IMG/VR virus record: IMGVR_UViG_3300046665_000345
Span: 1 to 34,333 of that record
Length of the DNA stretch: 34,333 bases
Strand: one strand, 5' to 3'
From: a virus
In this document: piece by piece, positions 29,367 through 34,333 of the stretch
Numbering within the stretch: the first letter of the stretch is position 1
Layout of the letters: every line of letters begins with the position of its first letter
Made by a program: the position numbers and the translations under genes
The notes under the pieces: model-generated
The model's input: the letters and a program-made list of their open reading frames with translations, nothing else
The model's database searches: none
Told to the model about the DNA's origin: nothing

Positions 29367-31691
29367 ATGACCATCACCAATACCCTCCGAACGGCTGGCC
29401 CGTTCGTCGGTAACGGCATCACAAAAGACTTTCCATTTTCATACAAGGTTTTCGACCGCGCCGACGTGCTCGTCGCGCTGACCGTCACGGCCACGGACGT
29501 CGAAACCGAGCTCACGCTGGATTCCGATTACACCGTCACGCTGAACCCAAACCAGAATTCGACGCCGGGCGGCGTCATCCACATGAACGTCGCGCCACCG
29601 GTCGGCAACACGCTGGCGGCAACCAGCGACATTCCCATCATGCAGACGCTGGACCTGACCAACAACGGCGGGTTCTATCCGGCAGCGATCAACTCGGCAC
29701 TCGACCGCATCGTCATCAGCATCCAGCAGCTGGCCACGCGCGTCGGCTTTGGCCAGCTGAACGTCGGGATGGCTGCCAAGCTGGCCAGCGTGTTGGCGTT
29801 CATCGAAACGATGGCCTCGACGATTGGCGCATCGCTGATCGGCTACATCCTCGACGCCACGGGCGCCTTCGCATCAACGCTGCAGCGCAAGGCGCGCGAA
29901 CGTAAAAGCCTGCTCGACTTCATACCGCCACCGGAACACGCGGCGATTCAGGCCAAGACGTCGACGTACGATTGCCGCGCCGCCATCCAGGCCGCCATCG
30001 ACTATTCATCCGCGAACGGCATCGAGATCGACGCGCCCGAAGGCCAGTACATGATTCTGTCGTTCGCGGCACCCACGGGCTACAGCACGGTGATGCCCAA
30101 GTCGAACACCGGGCTGATCGGCCGGGGCCGCGGCAAGACCATTTTCAAGATCGGCAACAACATGCGCGTCAGGTCGCGCGGCGGCATCGGCTTCCTGTAC
30201 GACCACGTGAACCCGCTGGAAAACATCACGTACCGCGACTTCACGGTCGACTGGAACGGTGCCAACAACCTGAACACCCAGGCCAATCTGGCGGACCTGG
30301 CCGGCAACGTGAACCGAATGGGCGGCAGCGGCGGGTGCTGGAAAATCACGGTCGACGGCTGCGAATTCCTGAACGCCGCCGGTCACCACTTCCTCGTGTT
30401 GTCGCGCACGACGGCTGCCGACAAGTCGGGCATGTGCCGGATCACCAATAACCACTTCGAAAACTGCGGCACCTCGATCGCCGGCAATCAGAATTTCGAC
30501 CATAGCTCGATCTACATATCGGCGCCCTACTCGATCATCACCGGCAACTCGCTGCGCACCGAAAACGGTAACACCGATGCCACCGCGATCGAGATGGTGA
30601 CGGGCCCGTACCTGTGCGCCAACAACACGATCTACGGCTACAACGTCAGCGCGATCTGTTCGCTGGACTATTCAAGCGGCCGCGGCTGGGACATCACCAG
30701 CAACATCTTCGACTCCGTGAACTTCGGCGTGGAGATCTGGGGCAACTACGGCAGCGGCGACATCACCATCTCGGACAACCTGTACACCCAGCGCGCGGGC
30801 GTCAGCGGCCGTTTCGTCAGCACCTTGAACTACACGGGCACCGTGTCGAAGAGTCTGCGCAACGTGGCCATCCGTGGCAACACCGTGGTCGGCAATGGCG
30901 CGATCGCGACCGACAGCCTAGCCGTGTTCCTGACCATCGGCACCAACATCCAGATCCAGAACAATTTTTTCCAGAACTGGGCGTCGGAATGCGTACGGTT
31001 TGAGCCCGGCTTCACGCAGGCGAACATCACCAGCGTGAAGATCAACGGCAACGTGTTCGACACCTTCGGCTTCTCGACCACCATTTCGGCCAGCCGGAAG
31101 TGCGCCATCTTCGCCACGGGCGACAACACGAACATGCTGACGCAGCTGAACATCGACAACAACACGTTCCGCGCCAGCACGCCCGCCGGCGCCACGGTCG
31201 CTGCGGCCTGCATCAAGCTGAACGCGGACCCGACCTACATTCAGATCAGCGACAACGACTATCTGGACCGCTCCGTGCTGCCGCTGGATGTCTCGACGTT
31301 CACCCAGATGAGCACGCTGACCGTCAACGAGTACCGGGAGGGCACCTGGACGCCGGGCGACCTGAGCGCCGGTGCGCTGGCCTTCACGGTCGCCACCGGC
31401 ACCTATACGAAGAACGGGCGCCTGTGCGTGGCCACGTTCGACATTACGTTCCCGACCACCGCGAACAGTGCGTCGAACAAGATCAGCTTGCCGTTCGTGT
31501 CGAAGACGCTGACGCGCAACGCGTACGGCGGTGTCGTGAGCGTGACCGACCTGGGCGCCGTGCCCAACGTTTCGGTCTTCAACGCACAAGCGGCGCTGAC
31601 GTTCACGAAGTCGACTGGCACTTCGTACACGAACGCAGAGCTGTCAGGCAAGCGCCTTTCCGGCATGGCGATCTTCGAAGCCCCCTTTTAA
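29367..31691 (+). CDS. Tailspike with T7-fibre-type N-terminus and beta-helix
   Basis: The 774-residue product is the host-recognition spike. Residues 1-145 are a T7-fibre-like virion attachment domain (GPFVGNGITKDFPFSYKVFD, typical). Residues about 200-620 are a right-handed beta-helix of repeated Asn/Gly/Ile strands, such as ITNNHFENCGTS and TISDNLYTQ, as in capsule-degrading spikes. The C-terminus (about 650-774) starts YREGTWTPGDL and is a trimer-capping beta domain common in phage spikes. Catalytic residues cannot be assigned by eye; substrate is probably a capsule or O-antigen polysaccharide. A read-through frame starting upstream in the giant gene is not used. Confidence 0.9.
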   Translation: MTITNTLRTAGPFVGNGITKDFPFSYKVFDRADVLVALTVTATDVETELTLDSDYTVTLNPNQNSTPGGVIHMNVAPPVGNTLAATSDIPIMQTLDLTNNGGFYPAAINSALDRIVISIQQLATRVGFGQLNVGMAAKLASVLAFIETMASTIGASLIGYILDATGAFASTLQRKARERKSLLDFIPPPEHAAIQAKTSTYDCRAAIQAAIDYSSANGIEIDAPEGQYMILSFAAPTGYSTVMPKSNTGLIGRGRGKTIFKIGNNMRVRSRGGIGFLYDHVNPLENITYRDFTVDWNGANNLNTQANLADLAGNVNRMGGSGGCWKITVDGCEFLNAAGHHFLVLSRTTAADKSGMCRITNNHFENCGTSIAGNQNFDHSSIYISAPYSIITGNSLRTENGNTDATAIEMVTGPYLCANNTIYGYNVSAICSLDYSSGRGWDITSNIFDSVNFGVEIWGNYGSGDITISDNLYTQRAGVSGRFVSTLNYTGTVSKSLRNVAIRGNTVVGNGAIATDSLAVFLTIGTNIQIQNNFFQNWASECVRFEPGFTQANITSVKINGNVFDTFGFSTTISASRKCAIFATGDNTNMLTQLNIDNNTFRASTPAGATVAAACIKLNADPTYIQISDNDYLDRSVLPLDVSTFTQMSTLTVNEYREGTWTPGDLSAGALAFTVATGTYTKNGRLCVATFDITFPTTANSASNKISLPFVSKTLTRNAYGGVVSVTDLGAVPNVSVFNAQAALTFTKSTGTSYTNAELSGKRLSGMAIFEAPF

Positions 31692-31716
31692 TCCCCCACC
31701 CACGAAAGGCTGTTCA

Positions 31717-32043
31717 ATGAATCAGCTATGGCAACAAGAAGCAATGCGATTGGGCGGCCAGTCTCTGGTCGAAGTCCTGACCGAAATGCGCGACAACCAG
31801 CGCACCTTGATCGAAGAGGTGGCGCAGCTGGAAACGACGACGGCGAAGCTGATGTCGGGCTTCCCGGCCGACGACGTCGACGGGCACCGGCGCTATCACG
31901 AGTCGGTAATCGAGTGGCGCGAGCTGCGCAACAAGATGGTCCGCGAAGCCCTCGTCAACGTGGCCAAGGCGGGCACGCTGGGGGCGCTGGGCTGGCTCGC
32001 GCTGGCGATCTGGAAGGCCTTTCAAATTTCGGTGACGCGATGA
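31717..32043 (+). CDS. Single-span membrane protein, lysis module (holin-like)
   Basis: A 108-residue protein with a long N-terminal helix containing VEVLTEMRDNQRTLIEEVAQLE, a polar middle and a C-terminal hydrophobic segment (about 85-103, LGALGWLALAIWKAF). The layout is like XhlA-type membrane lysis accessory proteins: cytoplasmic coiled coil and one membrane anchor. The stop overlaps the start of the endolysin gene. It may be a holin or holin partner. Confidence 0.65.
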   Translation: MNQLWQQEAMRLGGQSLVEVLTEMRDNQRTLIEEVAQLETTTAKLMSGFPADDVDGHRRYHESVIEWRELRNKMVREALVNVAKAGTLGALGWLALAIWKAFQISVTR

Positions 32044-32534
32044 AGCCGGTCCGTTTGCTGAATCTGGCCATCGTCCCGGCCCTGGCCGAGCTGTCGCGCT
32101 GCGGCATCCCCGACACCGTCGACGCGCGCCGCATCATGCTGGCGATCGCCCTGCAGGAATCCGGTCTTACGAACCGCCGCCAGGTCGTCGGCGGCACCGA
32201 GTCGGGCCCAGCCGCATCGTTCTGGCAGTTCGAAGCCGGTGGCGGGTGCAAGGGGGTGCTGACGCACTACCTTACCGCGCAAACCATGCGCAACCTGTGC
32301 TTCGAGTTCAACGTCGACGCCACGCCCGCGGCGCTGTGGGAAGCGATGCGGTACCACGACATCATTGCCGCGATCGCCGCGCGCCTGCTGATCTACACCC
32401 TGCCGTCGAAGCTTCCCACCACGGCCGCCGAAGGCTGGGCCCAGTACACCGCCGCGTGGCGCCCTGGCAAGCCTCACCCCGATAAATGGCAATCCTGCTG
32501 GGATCTCGCCACCCTCACCACTGGAGCAAAATAA
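32040..32534 (+). CDS. Probable endolysin (lysozyme-like transglycosylase)
   Basis: The 164-residue protein begins with an unusual hydrophobic start and then IMLAIALQESGL, where Glu40 is a good catalytic Glu of the lysozyme/transglycosylase fold. It continues with GPAASFWQFEAGGGCKGVL, equivalent to the substrate-cleft segment of such enzymes. It should degrade peptidoglycan at the end of infection. It lies between two membrane proteins, overlapping both by 1-4 bases, the normal lysis-cassette arrangement. No typical export signal is obvious. Confidence 0.78.
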   Translation: MKPVRLLNLAIVPALAELSRCGIPDTVDARRIMLAIALQESGLTNRRQVVGGTESGPAASFWQFEAGGGCKGVLTHYLTAQTMRNLCFEFNVDATPAALWEAMRYHDIIAAIAARLLIYTLPSKLPTTAAEGWAQYTAAWRPGKPHPDKWQSCWDLATLTTGAK

Positions 32535-33055
32535 TGGAACCTGTTTCCCTCGCCCTGGCGCTGGCCCAGTTCGCGCCGTCCCTGATCAAATTCTTCACCG
32601 GCAGCGACAAGGCCGCCGACGTGGCCACCAAGGTGATCGACATCGCCAAGACGGTCACCGGCGCCCCCACGGGCGACGCCGCGCTGGAAGTGCTGAAGGC
32701 GGATCCCGCCAAGGTGCTCGAGTTCCAACAGGCCGCCATGCTGAACGATGCCGACCTGACGAAGGCCTTTTTGGCCGACGTGCAGAACGCACGCGCACGC
32801 GACATCGAGCTGCACAAGGCCGGCTTCGGCAACCGCCGCGCCGACATCATGGTGGCGCTGGACGTGCTGGGCCTGATCGCATGCCTGCTGGTGCTGGTGC
32901 TGTATCGCGAGAAGCTGCCGGGTGAAGTGGTCGGCCTGCTGTCGGCCATCTCGGGCATTTTCGGCGCCTGCCTACGCGACGCCCACCAGTTCGAGTTCGG
33001 CAGCTCGCGCAGCTCGCAGGTCAAGGACGCGACGATCAGCAAACTGGTGGCGTAA
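32534..33055 (+). CDS. Holin-type membrane protein (GTA/3TM-like)
   Basis: A 173-residue protein with a first hydrophobic helix (about 3-22, LALALAQFAPSLIKFFTG), a charged helical middle with FQQAAMLNDADLTKAFLADVQNARARD, and two closely spaced hydrophobic segments (about 110-123 and 130-145). The C-terminus is charged. The pattern fits the holin family of three transmembrane segments known from gene-transfer agents and phages. The start overlaps the endolysin stop (TAATG). Confidence 0.75.
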   Translation: MEPVSLALALAQFAPSLIKFFTGSDKAADVATKVIDIAKTVTGAPTGDAALEVLKADPAKVLEFQQAAMLNDADLTKAFLADVQNARARDIELHKAGFGNRRADIMVALDVLGLIACLLVLVLYREKLPGEVVGLLSAISGIFGACLRDAHQFEFGSSRSSQVKDATISKLVA

Positions 33056-33056
33056 C

Positions 33057-33197
33057 GTGGACTTCCACGTCAGCACCCCGGTCGAAACCGAGCTCGTCAT
33101 GCGGACGGAGAACGGCCGCGTGGTTGAGGTCTGGCCGGCGCCGCTGTCGTCTCGGCCTGACGACGCCGTGCCGGCTCAGCCAGTACCCGGCAGATGA
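33057..33197 (+). CDS. Possible small protein after lysis genes, 46 aa
   Basis: A GTG start at 33057 with a GGTGG site gives a 46-residue product with a beta-like first half (VETELVMRTENGRVVEVW) and a Pro-rich tail. It overlaps the end of an opposite-strand frame by about 100 bases. A 16-bp near-palindrome covers its start codon. Either frame could be the real gene; this one has the better position in the lysis operon. Confidence 0.42.
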   Translation: MDFHVSTPVETELVMRTENGRVVEVWPAPLSSRPDDAVPAQPVPGR

Positions 33198-33306
33198 GCG
33201 CGAAGCCCGCGCCGTAGACCGCCAGGAAGGAGGCCGCGACGTGCACGTCGTCCATGGTCAGCGCGTGGTCAACGGCTGCAGCGAGTTCGGTATTTGGGCG
33301 GTCCAT
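33097..33306 (-). CDS. Possible opposite-strand small membrane protein, 69 aa
   Basis: From an ATG at 33306 on the minus strand, a 69-residue product has an amphipathic start (NTELAAAVDHALTMDDVHV), a hydrophobic stretch (about 23-40, AASFLAVYGAGFALICRVL) and a basic Pro/Arg-rich end. It would be the only leftward gene after the switch region. No strong ribosome site or promoter is seen, so confidence is limited. Confidence 0.42.
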   Translation of the reverse strand: MDRPNTELAAAVDHALTMDDVHVAASFLAVYGAGFALICRVLAEPARRRQAETTAAPARPQPRGRSPSA

Positions 33307-33368
33307 GCGCCCATCATGCCGTTGACGCACGGTACGTCACTGAAGTTGATCAAACTTTAAATCGGACC

Positions 33369-33398
33369 TTGATATACTGTACACGCATACAGTATTTT
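33369..33398 (+). promoter_or_regulatory. SOS promoter of imuA
   Basis: TTGATA (33369-33374), an 18-base spacer and TATTTT (33393-33398), with the LexA box lying in the spacer. A GAGG ribosome site and the imuA ATG follow, so the gene should be silent until LexA is cleaved. Confidence 0.7.
33375..33394. promoter_or_regulatory. Perfect LexA (SOS) box
   Basis: TACTGTACACGCATACAGTA matches the proteobacterial LexA box at every conserved position (TACTGT, N8, ACAGTA with CTGT/ACAG core). It lies 15 bases upstream of imuA. Confidence 0.92.
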
Positions 33399-33408
33399 TG
33401 AGGTATCA

Positions 33409-34146
33409 ATGACAACACTTCCCGATCCCGAAGCACTTCATCCGTCGCTGTGGCGCGCGTCGCAGCTCGCGCGCAGTCACACGCGCTGCGTCGACACCGG
33501 GTTCCCCAGCCTGTCGAATCAGCTGCCGGGCGGCGGATGGCCGGTGAGTACGATGGTCGACCTGCTGCTGAAACAGAACGGGATCGGGGAAATGCGCCTG
33601 CTCGCGCCCGCTCTGCGCACGGTGGCTGAGCGCCGCGTGGTGCTGCTCCAGCCGCCGCATGCGCCGCAGGCGCTCGCCCTGGCCGCGCTGGGCCTACCGC
33701 CGGCGTCCGTGATCTGGCTCCGCGCCGAGCGCACGGGCGACATGATGTGGGCGGCCGAGCAGGTGCTGCGCAGTGGAAGCTGCGGCGCGCTGCTGTTCTG
33801 GCCGGATCAGGTCGGATCGGGTAGCGCGCGGTACCGGCCGGTACGCTCGGACAACCTGCGGCGTCTGCACCTGGCCGCGCAGGCCGGCGAGACGCTGTTC
33901 TTCATGATGCGCCCGCTCGCGTCCGCGACGGACTCGTCGCCCGCGCCGCTGCGCCTGAGCTTGGAGCCGGCCAGAGGCGGGATCAACGTCGGGTTCTTGA
34001 AGAGGCAGGGGCCCGTGCGCGACGAGCCGCTCTTCCTGCCGATGCAGATTGGGCACGTTCGGCCCGCGCAGCCGCAGCTCGAGGTGGTGCCGGAACACGC
34101 TCATTACAGCGTTGCGGCAGTGGCCGCGATGGCGAGCGCTGGATAG
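33409..34146 (+). CDS. imuA: ImuA-like SOS mutagenesis protein
   Basis: The 245-residue product matches ImuA, a RecA/SulA-like protein that normally partners ImuB and DnaE2 in translesion synthesis. Recognisable segments are HPSLWRASQL at the start, GFPSLSNQLPGGGWPVSTM (about 31-49), LLAPALRTVAERRVVLLQPP, WAAEQVLRSGSCGALLFWP and SPAPLRLSLEPARGG near the end. It lacks a Walker A motif, as usual for ImuA. No imuB or dnaE2 follows; the prophage ends about 60 bases later. In Myxococcus, ImuA binds RecA and ImuB, so the phage copy might tune RecA activity, host mutagenesis or prophage induction. That is inference. Confidence 0.87.
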   Translation: MTTLPDPEALHPSLWRASQLARSHTRCVDTGFPSLSNQLPGGGWPVSTMVDLLLKQNGIGEMRLLAPALRTVAERRVVLLQPPHAPQALALAALGLPPASVIWLRAERTGDMMWAAEQVLRSGSCGALLFWPDQVGSGSARYRPVRSDNLRRLHLAAQAGETLFFMMRPLASATDSSPAPLRLSLEPARGGINVGFLKRQGPVRDEPLFLPMQIGHVRPAQPQLEVVPEHAHYSVAAVAAMASAG

Positions 34147-34206
34147 GAAATGGCGGCTTTTTGCCAACATGCCGCCTGAAACCCGCATGGCTGCTCAAAT
34201 TCCGCA

Positions 34207-34231
34207 GGTTCGATTCCCTCCGCCTCCACCA
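34207..34231 (+). other. Probable attR: 3' end of tmRNA/tRNA gene
   Basis: The sequence GGTTCGATTCC (34207-34217) followed by CTCCGCCTCCACCA (34218-34231) is the T-loop and acceptor end, with CCA, of a tRNA-like gene. The 5' half of the T-stem (GCAGG, 34204-34208) does not pair properly with CCCTC, which places the phage-host junction at about this point. The acceptor half CGCCTCC would pair with a GGGGGCG start, as in tmRNA of related bacteria. No complete tRNA gene is present upstream, so this is a displaced 3' fragment. Confidence 0.75.
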
Positions 34232-34241
34232 GTATTCAAAT

Positions 34242-34280
34242 AAAAGCCCCGCCGGCGCAAGCCGGTGGGGCTTTTGTTTT
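34242..34280 (+). terminator. Strong terminator after the attachment site
   Basis: A long hairpin, AAAAGCCCC then GCCGGC, with a GCAA tetraloop, pairs with GCCGG and GGGGCTTTT, and runs into TTTT-rich sequence. It is probably the original terminator of the tmRNA/tRNA gene. Confidence 0.88.
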
Positions 34281-34333
34281 GTGCGATTGCGCATGCGGGC
34301 GGCGATACTAGCCGCTCACGTCTGCGCAATTTC
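34281..34333. other. Short host flank, nothing identified
   Basis: About 50 bases beyond the terminator with no gene, RNA or repeat I can support. A 14-base element at 34281-34294 resembles the repressor operator with one arm mismatch and is probably chance. Confidence 0.4.

Larger units (their letters stand above)
1..34231. mobile_element. BPP-1-like podoviral prophage, left end not in window
   Basis: Lambda-style control and replication genes are followed by a complete packaging, head, short tail, tailspike and lysis set. The virion genes have the order and sequence character of the Bordetella BPP-1 group: portal, Bbp19-like, scaffold, capsid, Bbp16-like, tail tubes, internal proteins. No sheath, tape measure or tail-tube genes of long-tailed phages are seen, so a podovirus morphology is inferred. 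The right boundary is a 3' tRNA-like fragment near 34207-34231. Integrase and the left attachment site are not in the window. No structural gene is visibly broken, so the element may be intact. Confidence 0.93.

Noticed and set aside
29367-31691. Possible diversity-generating retroelement as in BPP-1
   Set aside because: No reverse transcriptase, Avd-like gene or template repeat is visible, and the spike is a beta-helix protein, not an Mtd-type variable lectin.
33379-33390. GTACACGCATAC resembling the late decamer inside the imuA promoter
   Set aside because: It is fully explained by the LexA box, differs from the decamer in its second half, and lacks the 16-bp-spaced -10 arrangement.
34281-34294. 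Operator-like GTGCGATTGCGCAT in the right flank
   Set aside because: It has one arm mismatch, and by a rough estimate a few one-mismatch matches are expected in a window this size. It is outside the phage and not near a phage promoter.

Overview
The window is almost entirely the inside of an integrated temperate phage (prophage) in a high-GC Gram-negative bacterium. Codon use, the Bordetella BPP-1-like (Bbp) virion genes and the orphan ImuA gene suggest a betaproteobacterium, probably Oxalobacteraceae or Burkholderiales (Massilia/Duganella-like). The genus is inference. The left end is cut inside the leftward early operon, so integrase and the left attachment site should lie upstream. The right end reaches the probable right attachment site (about 34207-34231), which is the 3' end of a tRNA-like gene, most likely tmRNA/ssrA, followed by its terminator and about 50 bases of host flank.

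Layout. (1) 1-1541: leftward early operon of small, translationally coupled genes ending in a probable RecT-like recombinase, driven by a near-consensus promoter with two operators. (2) 1691-3355: leftward lysogeny operon: a LexA-type CI repressor, two small and possibly paralogous unknown proteins, and a lipoprotein, closed by a terminator. (3) 3365-3437: CI/Cro switch region with three 14-bp palindromic operators. (4) 3466-6984: rightward early genes: Cro, an immediate terminator, small proteins, a DUF1376 replication protein, a lambda P-like protein and a RuvC-like resolvase. (5) 6990-7443: hairpin/repeat region and an HTH protein, a candidate late regulator. (6) 7446-10611: accessory small genes and terminase small and large subunits. 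(7) 10614-17724: GNAT protein, portal, decoration/staple protein, fibre-like protein, Bbp19-like protein, scaffold, major capsid protein and Bbp16-like cement. (8) 17804-29304: short-tail (podovirus) tubular proteins and an ejection set, including a 731-aa transglycosylase protein and a 2002-aa polyvalent protein with metallopeptidase and GNAT-like regions. (9) 29367-31691: tailspike. (10) 31717-33055: lysis genes. (11) 33369-34146: an orphan imuA with a perfect LexA box, next to the attachment site.

How it works together. CI and Cro share the palindromic operators and set lysogeny against lytic growth. CI carries the Ala-Gly cleavage site and Ser/Lys dyad of RecA-stimulated self-cleaving repressors, so induction should follow DNA damage. 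Late transcription appears to use a motif that I do not recognise: GTACACGTAC placed exactly 16 bp upstream of a -10-like hexamer, at four sites in front of late genes. This late regulon, the lysogeny-expressed pair plus lipoprotein, and the SOS-controlled orphan ImuA are the most interesting parts of the window.
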